Positions 25,325 through 37,710 of a stretch of 64,000 bases of DNA are shown here, piece after piece; the stretch's first letter is position 1, and each line of letters starts with the position of its first letter. Made by a program: the position numbers and the translations under genes. The DNA is from Nautilus pompilius (Eukaryota; Mollusca; Cephalopoda; Nautilida; Nautilidae). Where the stretch lies: positions 1-64,000 of the forward strand of contig JACATO010000033.1 of the NCBI GenBank assembly GCA_018389105.1. Direction: 5' to 3'. The notes beneath the pieces are model-generated. The model was not told where the DNA came from and did not search any database. It worked only from the letters and a program-made list of their open reading frames with translations.

Positions 25325-27435
25325 AAAGTAATGTCGGTTGTTAACTCTGGCAGCGGAAGTGTTCTCGAGTGCCGAGCTAACACGATGGACACTGCACTCC
25401 CGGTCTCGCGAGAGCCAGTTTAACCCTGTCACACTCGAAAGTTGTAAAGAGCGGACCACTGCCGCTGCGTAGATCGCGAGTTACCCGCCCGGCTTACGTC
25501 AGAAGCTCTTTTCTTGCCGCCATTGGAACATCAGGCGGAGGCATTTGGAAAACCAAAGATGGCGAAACCTGGAAACGCACCGGACGGACTGTTCAGGGGC
25601 AGGTGACTACTACTACCACAGGTCGAAGACGGCGAGCGGCTGGTAACAGCAACCACAAAGCAATTTTACGGGGTTGTGATGAAGCTTAATTTCTATTGGT
25701 GCGCTCTTTCCGCTAGTTGGCGCTGGACGCGGCTGTGTGCGACCACACATTGGCTATGGGAGAGGTTCCATCCATTACGGTGTTGTCAGGAATCCACGCG
25801 ACTTCCAGAACGAGGCTACCAACTAGCACGAGTGAGTCATTGGTGCATACTACCATGGCAACAACATCCACCATTATTTGCGCAGCAGGGTGGCTAATGT
25901 TTGCCAAGAAAGATAAACAAATGCAGTGTTATTTTGCATTACCTGGTAGGAAATAATCGTGACTGTGTTGCGTGAAACGTTACCAGAACCTGGTGAAGCG
26001 CAGACAGGTTTGGTCAGACAGTTTCGAAAATATGGAGCGTGAATTATTTAAATACAGGTGGGCTGGGGGCCGTGAGAGTTACTGCTTCAGCGATAAAAAC
26101 CCAGAAGTTCTTCAGTAGTAAACCAACCGGCTCGTGCAGACGGCAACGCCGCCAACGGACACTGCTTCACCCTCGCGTCACGTGGTTTACGGAAAGATGG
26201 AGGTCACCATCGTCAGACGAACCCTTCCGATAGTAGCTGCCCCAAACTCAGCGGACCGATCGATCGACTAAGAGCTGCCGACATAGGAGCTGTAAAGATT
26301 TCCTGTGCAGGAATTCATGCTCTCTTCGTGCCTGACCTCCTACGGGGCGCGGTGGGTGGGAGGTGAAGCCATAGACGTAAATGGCTGGTAACCGCTGTTA
26401 AGGGGACACTTGGCTCAGAGATGGGTTCCCTACCCGCGCTTAGCACTGACGACATCGACGTCTTCGTCTCTCCGCTTCACTCCCAGCACAGCGTCGTTCC
26501 TCTGCTGTTTGCTCCAAGTCCATCAAAACCCAGTAGATGCACTAACCCTGACTAAGCATCATTTATCCGTGGGATTTACACGAGGTCGTACATGAAGCAT
26601 CCGAATAGTAAACAAACAATTATTCTGCAATAAACCGGTTTATATCGCTGAACTGTTTACGAAAAAATAACTTCCACATTTTGACACGTATCAGGGTTTT
26701 ACTTCCCGATTCCGCTAGGCGGGTCGTTTTGATCCCCGGGGTCTGCTCATCCGGCACTCGTTCAGTGTCGGGATTTCGTAAGTGTGTTGGAGGGAGATAA
26801 ATGGTATGCAGTGAACTGTGTGATGCGCGTATTTATCTGTCTTTCCCTCATTCAGTGATTTGTTATTAGGCTAATCAGAAGGAAAAAAAAGAGCTACTAA
26901 TTAGGAGGCAGGTCTTTGGTGACAGGGGTTAAGTTAATTGTGGTAATTTACTATTTATCACCGGAAAACTGAATCTCAAGCCTTAGTCTACGTGAACAGC
27001 TCCAAATCACTCACATCTAGCGCACATACGGGCACTCCGCTCTGAAGTCACGTGGATTCTTTAATTGTATTTACTGCTTACCTTTGGATTTTCTTTTTTT
27101 TTTCTCTCCAATTTTTACCGTATTTCTCTACCAGATAAACACCCGTCAAACCGGCTTCCCATCCTGTTTTTCCTCAAGTCATAAATATATAATGCGGAAA
27201 AAACAAGGGAGGCAACTCGCCATCTAATCGCACCGCGGCGTAGTTCGCTAAAACTTATCGCACAGAATAGCTGATGCCGATGACTCAGTAACGACGAGAC
27301 TGTAGTCAATTCGCGTGTCGGCGAAGACAATATTCTGTATGACCAGCGCCATACGCAGTTCTAGACAAATGTTTGCGGTGACATCTCACACCTCGCCAGA
27401 ACAAATACATTTACTGCGCAAATAAAATATTCCGA

Positions 27436-27449
27436 GGCGCCATCTGTTG
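27436..27449 (-). promoter_or_regulatory. CTCF-like core motif
   Basis: The minus strand reads CAACAGATGGCGCC. It carries the AGATGGCGCC core typical of animal CTCF sites, with two departures upstream of it. It could instead be a chance match. Confidence 0.25.
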
Positions 27450-27813
27450 TGTACCGGACGACTGGATGCCGGTCTTTGCCGACCAGTCCAGAAAACGAAC
27501 GAAAACACATGGAAATGCCAAAAAATAATAATAATAATTGGAAAATCCAGAAGAGAAAATTGTTTCGCGGTGCTAAAATGATGAAGAGTTCGTGAAAGCT
27601 CAACTTCTGTCTGTCACACTGTGGCAACTCAGAATTAATTTCCGAGAAGAGCGGGTTTTAGAAAACTTCAGCAATTTCCAAAGGCTTCTAGTGAGCGCGT
27701 CTAGACCCCGATGCATCAGTGGGGGGGGGAGCAGCAAAACCGATCTATGACGGTTCACAGTTTCTCCGCTTGTCCGGCGGGGAAGGCATCGATACACGCA
27801 TGACCACTACTAA

Positions 27814-27826
27814 CCGATAGGTGGCG
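27814..27826 (+). promoter_or_regulatory. weak CTCF-like motif
   Basis: CCGATAGGTGGCG has the AGGTGGCG core but two or three departures from the consensus. It is oriented opposite to the motif at 27436, about 370 bp away. Confidence 0.18.
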
Positions 27827-29151
27827 TCATTGTTCTCTCTCTCTTCGGTTGGTTGAAGACAGAGACGTAATGAATTGTTACCGACAATAGACGACTTTCT
27901 CATTTTTGTTTAAATTCTCACATTTTCTGATGCTCCTGCAGTGATCAAAATGAAGTAGTCAGCAGCAGTATCCGTCAATTATAAAAACAATTACAATTTT
28001 TTATGCAGATTTTATCCACTTATTGCACCTTTACTTTTTCACTGCGCCATGCGTTCAACGCCTAGTAACCCGGATGTAGATATTCTGTGCGTTCCGTTCC
28101 CGTTCTTATGTTAAATCTCTGGTTTTTTTGCCTAATAAGAAAACAAAACGAAGATGGCGACGCACTCAGTTCTCACACCCTCTTTCTTTTATAGTTACGG
28201 CGCGTGAGTGCTAAGTGTGGTTATTAGAAGTCTGTGCGACTCCTTCTGGAACAAGAGGGGAGACCGGAACTCAGACCTCGGCACGGGGGAGGGGGGAGCG
28301 TGGTATCCTTCCCAACCAGAAGTGGAGGGGCCGTGCGAAAGATCGCTGCCCCAGCTAGGAGGCCCGCAATACGAGCCCCCTCCCCAACTCAGGGCAGGAA
28401 AAACCCTAATCCCTAGGGCAAGAAAGCGAGCCCAATCAAAGACTGGAGAGCACCATGATCTCTTTTTTTTTGGATATGTGTGTTTGACTCCTGGTTACAG
28501 GCATAGGCCTCGAGTAGTTCCTAAAGACGGTTGTCGTACGGCCCCCTGACCATCCCGAGCTCGCTCTCCGGCAGAGATCCTTTGCACCTTCGGGCCCCAC
28601 CGGTTCGTCCGCGCCCCGGCCGCTGGGGTACAGACGGTTCCGTCTAAGCCGAGAAATCAATTTAAAAAATAAAACAGAAAAACTAAATACTATCCTTTAA
28701 CGGCAGCCCGCGCGCGCAGTTATGGCCGTGGAAACCACTTTCATGGGAAACTAAATCTTCAGAAGTTCGCTGTGGGACCGTCGCGAGCGGCGAAAGTTTT
28801 TCAGATGTTGTTTGGAAGTGGTCGTGTATGTTTAACGACTGGAAGGCGAGAGTTACCGGCCTTTGCTCCACTCTCTACCGAAGAAATAAACAGGTTCAAA
28901 ACTTAAATCTACATCCTTTTAAGTGTCAATCCGAGGGGAAAATGCTTAATTAAATGTTCGCCTTCTTTTACCGACAGCTTAAACTGCATAAACATATTAA
29001 CACCGTGAAGCTAAAAAGAAGAGAAAAGAAATTAAAATGCTGTTCTGTCGCTTCATATAAATTTCATCTAATATGTGTCTATAAATAAACGATAAACCTG
29101 ACAGATATCACATTGCCCGTTTGTGCCCTCTCTCTCTCTCTCTCTTCATGC

Positions 29152-29439
29152 ATGGTCGATGGAGCAAGAAAATTACTGAATGGAGCAGCCATTGATACAT
29201 GCGGCCTACAATTAGCCTGTCAGAATGAAAAATGTCAGACTAAATGCTTGTGCGAGAGCGGATCGAACACAGGAGCTGATTACGTCACCAGTGACGTACA
29301 GACGTACTGCGCCAATCAGTTTCGACCTAATAAATCATTCATGGCTGAAGTAGACCAAGCGATGAGGTTTAGAGAGAGTGTGACGTATTTTGACGTCGCA
29401 CCTGTTCTGGACATTAAATCTACTGATAAGTATAAATAA
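29152..29439 (+). other. unassigned 95-codon cysteine-containing frame
   Basis: The ATG at 29152 lies just after a short CT tract. The frame begins MVDGARKLLNG and ends TAA. It contains six cysteines, four of them in a short CQNEKCQTKCLC cluster, and an acidic C-terminal part. No signal peptide is evident from this start. I know no family with this spacing. The DNA contains GATTACGTCACCAGTGACGTAC, an inverted GTCAC/GTGAC pair. It may be chance. Confidence 0.12.
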
Positions 29440-31799
29440 TATCGATTACGGTAAACGATGTAGGAAGTGGGAGGCGAGGAGTTATTATTATACCTAGGTA
29501 TAAAATGAAATACAAAAATAGAAGTAGTAAAGCTATGATCTTTTTGTAAAAAAAAAAAAACAGAAAGAAAAAATGAGAGATTTATTTTCAAAAGCAATAA
29601 ATTAATCTAAACTAAAGAAGAAGAAAAGTCAGTAGATGGAAAAGTTTAAAATTGAGGTGACATAAGTGAAAAAAATCTGTGATCTCAAGGAAAAGGATTA
29701 GAAGAATTGCTGGTAATAGAAAGCCGGCTGAAGAAGGATGTCAGCTACTTACTTAATCAAGGAGACTTTGTGCTAATCTTAGTACATGCCATATATAACT
29801 CTTAAGAAGAACAACACTAAGTTGGATTTAATTAGAAATCAATAGTACTAATCCGATAATAGTTTCTAACACGGTAAATTGATGAGCATTATAATCCGCA
29901 GCATAACAGATCTAGAAATGTCGGATCGGAAATCGCTTCCGATGATATGTAAGTATACTCAGTAATCAATACTTGAGCTCCATATAAAAAGATAATAATA
30001 ACGATTGTTATGTTACATCATGAAAGTTGTTAACACAAAAGATATAGTTTTTCTTTTGTTTATTCTTGCGCTTTTAAATTTAACTTTTATGGTAAAGGAA
30101 CAAATGATTTAAAAAGTCGAGTTCTCGACATTTGCAGATGTTTGCTGGGTGAAAGTTCGCTTGCGTGGAGGATAGGTCTACGGTCCCGATAGAGTTTCAG
30201 ATCAGCTGAAAGGCTGCGCAAAGAGACATAATTGTATGCAGCATCATAACTCAAGTGACACAAGTGTATCCAAGGTTACAGAGCAGAAGACAAGCATGGC
30301 GAAATCACCACACTTGAAAGGAGATTGCCTGGTAGGGGAGGGAGAGTCTCAGCTTTGACACCGCGCGCAGAGTCGTTCCGACACAGCTCCCTCCGCTCTA
30401 CTCTCCTCTCTCTCTCAGCCTATATCTGTGTTATAATCGCCAGACTGGTGCTGTAACCGATCTACCTCAGTAAACCGCATTACCCAATTACTATCTGCCA
30501 TCTCGCGGACTTGAGACACGTCAAAAACAAAAAGAAAGAAAGAAAGACAAGAAGCGGATAGGGCTTTCCTTGTATATTTTAGAAGAGAACAGATCCGCCG
30601 CTGTCGATGGTAGCGCCGTTCGGCGTGAACGTTCTTGACGTCACGCCGGCCACAGTCTCGTGTTCTCGCCGAGTCGGCGAAGGTAAATGGAATATACTGA
30701 CAAACACGAAGTTCAGGTGAGACTTTACCTGACGCGTCGGCGACAGCTCTCAGGAGGGCGCTGCTCGTGGACGCTCTACACTCGGACAACTCGTGCGTTT
30801 CTGTTAAAGCTTTTTTTTTTTTTTGGAAATCTTACACCGATATAAGTAAGATGGTCAGGGGATTAAAGAGTGAAAATTGCTCGGTGGTGGCGGCTGCCCC
30901 GGGCGGAGATCAACTCAGTTCTGGATCATGGATTGAGATCGCACTGATAGAACGCCGGGGATGGACGAGGGGCGTTGGTGGTGATCTACTGATTGGCTGG
31001 CTCCGCGCTCGGAAGAATTCCGTTGATTAAGATAAAGAAGAAAGTCTAATAATCAGTTAAATTACTAACGATGTCCTTCATCTTTTTTTTGTCCTCCGTT
31101 CAGGTAGTTGTATGCGCTACGTTTTCTCGCTGGAATGTGCTATTCGTTTTCGGAAAACCCTCTTCTCTAGTTGCCCACCGGAAACCAACCGAAACCAAGA
31201 CCAGAACTTGAGATGGTAACGACATGACGCGACACGTTCCCTCACGCGGCAGTCGGATCTCGGTGGATGGGCTTCTGCAATGCTGTCTCTATCTCCCCCC
31301 TTTTTTTTTTACAGTGTCACTCCAATTTAAGGAGCGTTTAATTATGCAAACTTAATTTCTAAGTTAAGCCGCTTTTCGTTGTAGTGGCTGCTGGTGAAGT
31401 TCCGGTTCTCCGGACTCGACGGCAACGGTTCGTCTTCGACAAAAAGCCGCATTCTCTAAGCAGTTTTAAGAGTTCCCCCCATCTATCTCGCTTCTTCTGA
31501 CTAACGCCTGTTAATTGCGTTTTCTCCAAATAAGTTCTAACTAACGGCTCATAAAGCAAGAATAAGGGTCACGCACGGGGTATGTGTCACGCCAAGAGCT
31601 GTACATAATTTATGCGTGACATCATTGATGGAAGCGTTGTCAGGGAGAACTGCGTATCCATCTTTCTCTGCGGACGCCAGTAATGACGCACGAAATTCGC
31701 CTGCATCAATTAGATAGGAAGCCCAGATAAGTTGTCTTTCAGCGGACTTATATATTAATAGACGCCACACATTTTCTTAGATGTAGCTCACTTCTTCTC
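29440..31799. other. non-coding stretch, no gene seen
   Basis: A poly-A run at 29549-29560, T15 at about 30810-30824 and T10 at about 31300. One TGACGTCA is at 30636-30643. A minus-strand frame at 30415-30789 lacks an ATG. No recognisable gene. Confidence 0.5.
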
Positions 31800-33200
31800 T
31801 CTTTCTCGTTTTTCTTTAGCATCTACTCTCATCATCAGCCCTGGAAATTTATATTTCTGCATTAAAAATCACATCAAGCGAAAACTTGATGCCCGTGTCT
31901 CTCTTAACTCTGAGCCGCTTCCGAGCTGATATGTAAAATTATTCTGATGAGTTGATTTTATAACTAAAACTTTTACACGAAGATTGTACATGAATGGAAA
32001 ATCGATGCTTCATCTATTGTCTTAACTTTAAGTAACATTTTCAACACCATGTAAATTTGAATACCAATAGGAAAATAAATTTGATGTGTACTCTGAGTTC
32101 GGTGATGTAAATAACGCATTATAATTTACTACATATTAACTGCTATCAGATAATAATAAATTATTATTATGTTAAAAAGAAGGCGAATAAATGTAAGTAT
32201 AATTACTGAGCTAATATATTATTTAAAATAATGTAATTAAATGTCAAAACTAAAAGATTAACGCATTTCAGTATTAATTTGGTATTAAAATCTAACATAA
32301 CTTGGGACTTAGCTAGTAGATTAGTTACTAGTAAATTTCCAAATTGGGAATCGTTTACTTTAAATTGATGTTCCGTGACTCTCTCTTAATAACGAATCAC
32401 GTTTAGTCTGACCTTCTAATTATACTGACATTAATCGATTTTAATAGCAAACTTTATGTGAAGATGTCATTCAATAAACCAAGAAAATTACCAGTTTAAA
32501 TATCTAAAATTCAAATATCATTCCGCGTTGACAGTCAACTCCTGCTGGGCTCAGTATTAACTCTGAGTAACATCAGAATTGGAGAATAACCATAAAGTAA
32601 CAAAAGTATTCGCGATTAAATTTAAGAAAATTTGGGATTTAATAAATTATTTCAAATCAAACAACAAGAAAATGTCCATTCGAAAGTAGCGATTAATGGG
32701 TGTTTTTAAAAATATTAATTGGGAATAAATCCACATATCGTTTGAAGAGTAAGCATATTACTGCAATATTAAACTCGATCATATCCGGTTAAAGAGCTTC
32801 TAATCTGTAGTATTGCGAGTGTAAGAGACCAAGTAAAATACGCTGTATTAAACATGCGAGCCAGTAACGGTCGAATAGAAGTGACTCTCATCGACGGGAA
32901 ATAAACACAGTCATTAGGCGAGACCCTGACGAGTGATGCTGATGAATGTTTTCGGATCTATTCGAGAGTTCGCTATCTGTCGGTCGCTTTAGAGCAGACA
33001 AAAGAGGACCAATTTGATGGATCGACACATTACCCAGAAGGGAACCTTAAATGATAGTCTTCCATTTAAACGGGCAGGGTTGGGGGAGAGAAAAAAGAAA
33101 AAGGGACAAGTCTAAATGTTTCCTGTTTTTCGTTAAATCAAGGAGCGTTAACCGTGTAAACCCGAGATTCACTGTTTATTGGATTAGACGTAATTCTTCC
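31800..33200. other. AT-rich desert
   Basis: Strongly AT-rich, especially about 31940-32820, with many ATTAATTT and TAAATT words and no long frames. Nothing recognisable as a gene. AT-rich blocks of this kind separate the GC-richer patches across the window. Confidence 0.6.
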
Positions 33201-33227
33201 ACATTGGACATTTGTTGCTGTCGTCAT

Positions 33228-33241
33228 CCAGTAGGGGGCGC
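33228..33241 (+). promoter_or_regulatory. perfect CTCF consensus motif
   Basis: CCAGTAGGGGGCGC fits CCASYAGRKGGCRS at every position. A full match is expected only about 0.03 times in 64 kb on both strands at even base composition. It sits about 230 bp upstream of a TATA box at 33456. Occupancy is inferred, not shown. Confidence 0.5.
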
Positions 33242-33455
33242 TTCTTTCAGTGTTTTCGCAGACATTCGTTCCTTAATTGAATTCGTCCGCGTTTGCCGGT
33301 ACAATTTTTTTTAACCCCCCCCCAACTAATTGTTCACTATTTTATCGATTAAGAGTCCAAGGGAAACAATCACTCACTGTTTTCCTTACCGGTTTAATTG
33401 TTTTCCCCTTTTAATCCGAGTTAAAAGAAGGAAAATATACGATCTTATGCCACAG

Positions 33456-33464
33456 TATATAAAG
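33456..33464 (+). promoter_or_regulatory. candidate TATA box
   Basis: TATATAAAG in moderately AT-rich sequence, with a pyrimidine-rich initiator-like TTACTCC about 37 bp downstream. The first downstream ATGs are at 33517 and 33533. The word is common in AT-rich DNA. The case rests on its position ahead of the short frame and donor that follow. Confidence 0.3.
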
Positions 33465-33532
33465 TGACCCGGAAAGCCTTTGTCGCTGATTCTTACTCCT
33501 TTGTCTCAGGAAAGCAATGCAGGTATTAGCTA

Positions 33533-33585
33533 ATGGCGCTTCTCGTTGACTACACGGTCGAGACAGAGCGGTATTGTTCTGTCAG
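33533..33585 (+). other. candidate first coding exon (17 codons plus 2 nt) with donor
   Basis: An ATG at 33533 (G at +4, but C at -3) reads MALLVDYTVETERYCSV and then AG, ending at a consensus donor CAG|GTGAGT at 33586-33591. Without splicing, the frame stops a few codons later. A TATA box lies 77 bp upstream of the ATG. An earlier ATG at 33517 makes a 10-codon upstream frame in another phase. The protein cannot be named. Short ATG-to-donor arrangements arise by chance a few times per window, so this remains a candidate. Confidence 0.22.
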
Positions 33586-33599
33586 GTGAGTCATACCTG

Positions 33600-34840
33600 A
33601 TCACACAGGTGACTGCTTTGATCTCACGAAGCCCCTTTGTTTTCGATCAACGTAAACTCACGAATCGTAACAAAAAACAACAACAAAAATCAATTTAGGT
33701 TTTAAAGTGAAGAGTTTAGACATGCCCGCACTCGGGCACTTAATTTCCATATTTTTTCACCTGAATTTCTATTATTTCAAATAAAACGATTTAACGGGCT
33801 GCTGCTGCCCTGGGATGATGTCATCGAGGGATGGGCATCTGGTTGGAGCCAGCATGACTTACTGGTTCCATTGTTTTCTGAGTTTTTTAAGCTTTAGAAA
33901 GAAAGAGAGACCCCCCATGTTTTCTGGACCCGGATTTTTTTTTTGTGTGTGTTAGTTTGTTTAAATTAAAGAAAATCGTAATAAAGATTTCACTTCTCAG
34001 TAACTTTGTGACAAACATAAACCTAAACATCATCCACCACCACTGCTATCTGGTCGTGATTACTCTTAAACGTCGTCAGCGCTCGCAACAACCCGAGAAG
34101 AGAAGGAAGTCCCGTCCCAGCGGGCATTTCGGGTAGTCGCGGGCCAGCATCACATGATCACTTTGGAGGGTGGAGTGATACGGTGGCAAACACCTTCGGC
34201 GACTCCCACTGTTAAAGAGCGGAGCCTTATCGCCGTCACCGACGGCAGCTCTGCAGTTGTTCTTGATTAAATCGTTAGGGAGCACCTGGAGCATCATCGT
34301 GCTAGGAATTTTATCGAAATTTTAAGGCCATTCATAGGCTTTACATGGACGGCACATATACATAATAGAAAATAGTCCGAGCCGTCCCCTCATTGCCTTG
34401 TTATTCTGGTCAATAAACCTTAGTTTTGGAAATCCTTCCGCGTCGTCGTCATCGGGGTAAAGTTTAGCCTCGCGTAGGTTTTTCCCTGGTGACGCTGATC
34501 CTAGGTCTCGTGTCTAGTAGTTGCGCTGCTTAGAATCTACGAATCCATCACCGAGCCGTACGATGGAGCGCACTCGGGAGATTTTAGAAAAAAAATAGTC
34601 CCTAACCCCCGACCCACCGAGTGTTGTTTTGCTTTTCTTTCCCTGTGTTGAAAGTGTGACTTCTAGCAACATGGCGGCGGGCCATGGATGTCAAATATCT
34701 GGTCCCAAATAAGCCGCCCCTCTCTCTCTCGAGAAAAAAATCTGTATCCATAAATCAAGTCCCGTCTTTAAACGTATCTAAGCTAAAATAAGCAGCGAAC
34801 ACCTTTAGGGTCGGTCTTCCTAATTATCCAGGTTATAGAG

Positions 34841-34875
<35 letters not shown>

Positions 34876-35906
34876 CTAGCACAGTAATTACTAAATATGT
34901 CGGACCAATATAGTACCTCTGACACTCTAAGTACGGTTCAAAAGCTTATATTACCTGGAAATCTTATTATCTCATTATTAACGCCCACTTTCCTCAAAAG
35001 ATGCCCAGATGGAAGAGCGTCTGCAGCTAACACGTTGTAAAGATGCACTTAAACCTTGTGTATTCTTAACAGCAGATGTTTCTAGAAGAGCTCTTAACAA
35101 AAAACCTACCTGCTATAAATTTAGGAAAGGTACTTTCGCGGGTATTTATAATACGTCTATGTACAAGCCCTCCACGTTTAACAATGCATTATGACAGTTT
35201 CGATTAGAATTCTTACCGAGTCCATAATATTAAAGACGCAAATATAAAAATAACAAAATTTATATGACTGAAATAACTTAGATTAGCTACTTCTAATACT
35301 TCATTTAATTTCCTTCTAACCATTCTCTTCTCTCGATTTGCTGCTGGAAAATCCCCTCTGTTTTTCTGGTTCTTTGTCCGTTTTTTGCTGCATGACTCAC
35401 TCAGGTAAGGTTTCTTTGATCTTGCCGCTGATTTTGTCCAGCCTATTGTCTATCACTCCATCGACTAATTGCGCATCAAATATTAAATGACGTGAACTTC
35501 TGCTACCCCCTTTTTTTTTTTTTATTAGTATTGATGGCGGTGCTTGAAAATCCCAGCTCTAAACCTTGACACAGGTTGCGTCTCAGATCCACAGATGTCA
35601 CGCGCTACATTACTGGGGTAATTCTCAGATATCGGTCGATGTTTGCTCCTTCCTCCTGCCTCCCCATTATCCCGATTTAATTAGAAATCCATTAAACAAC
35701 AAAGGCTCCACGTTTTGATTATTTAATTTGAAAACCGTGATCGGCCTTAGCAGCGATTTTTCGACGGTAACGTTATAAACGGTACCTGAAGGATTCATCT
35801 TCCTACCCGATATTCGATTTTTCCTCCTCAGGATTTCGCATTATTTTTGGTTTTACTTCAGAGTTTTTTTCGGGTACCTGAAAATACAACAAAAGAATCC
35901 GCGTGT

Positions 35907-35909
<3 letters not shown>
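33600..35909. other. non-coding stretch, no gene seen
   Basis: Contains AACATGGCGGC at 34668-34678, a YY1-type motif over an ATG in good context that opens only 13 codons, and a (TA)n tract at 34843-34872. T13 lies at about 35511-35523. No domain-bearing frame. Confidence 0.5.
34843..34872. repeat. (TA)n microsatellite
   Basis: About 30 bp of TA dinucleotides; self-complementary. Confidence 0.95.
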
Positions 35910-35949
<40 letters not shown>

Positions 35950-35977
35950 GTCAGTACAGAGAGAGAGAGAGAGAGAG
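35910..35977. repeat. GA microsatellite carrying TGACGTCA
   Basis: About 35 bp of GA, then GATGACGTCAGTACAGAG with the palindrome at 35946-35953, then GA again. This is the reverse-complement orientation of the CT/ACTGACGTCATC family seen at 9.7, 17.8, 44.2 and 55.1 kb. Confidence 0.95.
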
Positions 35978-36189
35978 TGCGTCCATAGAATAAGTCCTGC
36001 TTCTGGCGACTTCTGAAACACGGCGGCGTGTAGCTGAAAGATTGATAAAAAAGATGACTATGAACGACATCTTAGAACTCAAATAGAATTTATTATCAGC
36101 TCACAGTTGGCGGCTTATGTTCTGGATTTGTTATCCAGACTTTAAAGAATTATAGCGTTTACTGACGTCATTGTCAGTCTTTTAAATCG

Positions 36190-36272
36190 TACACACACAC
36201 ACACACACACACAGACACAGACATACACACGCACACATACACGTGTGTGTATGTATGTGTGTGTGTATGTGT
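36190..36272. repeat. (CA)n-(TG)n inverted dinucleotide repeat
   Basis: CA-rich repeat with a few GACA and ATAC interruptions switches at CACGTGTG (about 36240) into TG-rich repeat. The two arms are complementary and could form a cruciform. The centre includes the E-box CACGTG. Confidence 0.9.
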
Positions 36273-37710
36273 AATGCAGTAGCTGTCACTCGTAGAACAA
36301 ACCACGCCCACACCTTACTGTTGTTCGGTGATTTCTAAAAGAGCGGACTCCCCTGATAGAAAGCTTTCCCTGGATATGACGTCACAAAATCCGCCAAACC
36401 TCACCCTATACACTTTGAAAAAGGGATCTTTAGCAAACAGTCGCCATTTGTACACCTTTTCTCTGTAAGAACCTCTGCAGAATAAGCCACAGACAGGTGA
36501 CAGTATCAATCAGCTGGACCCGAGCTCTGGTGAGGCGGAAGCCTTACCTGGGCCATGTCGCTTTCCTACCTCCCTCCTCGTAGCCGCTAAATTAATAAAA
36601 TAACACAAAGGAAATATCTTTCTAAAAACATTTTCAGTTCCAAAAGGGAACTATCAGCTTACACTGAACTTAGAAATGGCTTAAAATACGAATATCTATT
36701 ATATGAATAGCTTCCCACTAATTAAAACATTATGAACAATTTATGAAATTAATGAATTTAAACCTCAGTATGAGAGAAAAACCACAAACGCATCTTCTAC
36801 CTTTCTGACGACTAGTAACCTGAAGGAACACAATGAATCATTTACCTAAAATCTGAATAGAATCGGAACAGGTAATTGATTATCTACCGGGTGAAAAGTC
36901 GCTTACTCTACTCGTATAGAGCCCGACCGGAGAGTAAGAGAACTGGGCTGGCCACGGAAACTCCGTCAGGAAGTGCACACGTCATTTTATCATCTACGGG
37001 GTATTTCTGTAAGTAACCGGAAAACCCCTAAGTAAACGAACTGGGACTTGTATTTACGTCCTGGGACACTCGCTGCTTTCTACATCGAAGACTCCCCGGT
37101 TCTCCTGATCTTCGGCGAATCTCTTTGCACGTTTTCCAAACTGTGGGAATCCGTAAGAAAACGGGGAGGGGTCATCCAGCCCGGACTGCATGCTCCAAAC
37201 GAGGGCAAACAAAGCTTCCAGTAAAGGTGCCTTCGTCTAGCCAGTCTCGTTGGAGGAAGCCGAACGACATCTGTCGCCCACCTACCACTCGTCTACGTCG
37301 CTTATCTTGCTTTTGATAATATTCCGCGGTTGTTTTATTAACCATTACTAGTAATAATAATAGAACCATTTTTTTTTCAACCGGGAAAAATTCTTCTTGT
37401 GGTTTAAACACTTTACGAAAGGAGGAGCCACCGGTCAGTGGCTCTTCGCGGTGAGTTCAGCCTATTTCTCCACGTTTTCTCTCGTTTTTTTTTTTTAAAA
37501 AGAGAAATTAATTATTCTCTAATTTTTGTTTTATTAATCAAAATAACTTAGCTAAAATATTTACAAGGGAAGGGAATGAAACGAGTCCGTGAAAGATGCG
37601 AACGGAAAGTTGTGGCTGTTGTGTGGGCAGCGGCTCCTACACTATAAGGAAAGTCAAGCACCTAGGTGTTTGTATGTACCATGTGAACGGCCGCCTTCGG
37701 TTAAGAAGAG
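36273..37710. other. non-coding stretch, no gene seen
   Basis: Only short frames. One TGACGTCA is at 36377-36384, with another just upstream of the CA tract at 36163-36170. T8-T9 runs lie near 37369 and 37486. Nothing recognised. Confidence 0.55.

Larger units (their letters stand above)
24687..29112. other. non-coding stretch, no gene named
   Basis: Holds the 148-codon frame at 24878-25324 (separate entry) and two YY1-like ATGGCG sites facing apart at about 25519 (minus) and 25559 (plus). CTCF-like motifs are at 27436-27449 and 27814-27826. A GC-rich patch lies at about 28250-28640. An AAGATGGCGAC at 28151-28161 opens only 17 codons. A G9 run is near 27720. No domain is recognised. Confidence 0.5.

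Noticed and set aside
29131..29147. Short CT run as part of a signal peptide
   Set aside because: The Leu-Ser run is microsatellite translation upstream of the first ATG of that frame.
30415..30789. 124-codon minus frame with a GTAAAG donor-like site
   Set aside because: The initiating codon is TTG and the acceptor-like sequence upstream lacks a pyrimidine tract.
34668..34714. YY1-type AACATGGCGGC over an ATG
   Set aside because: The frame stops after 13 codons with no donor before the stop; kept only as a motif note.
36541..36557. Minus-strand ATGGCCCAG followed by a GTAAGG donor
   Set aside because: Only three codons before the donor; CAGGTAAG words are expected about twice by chance in the window.
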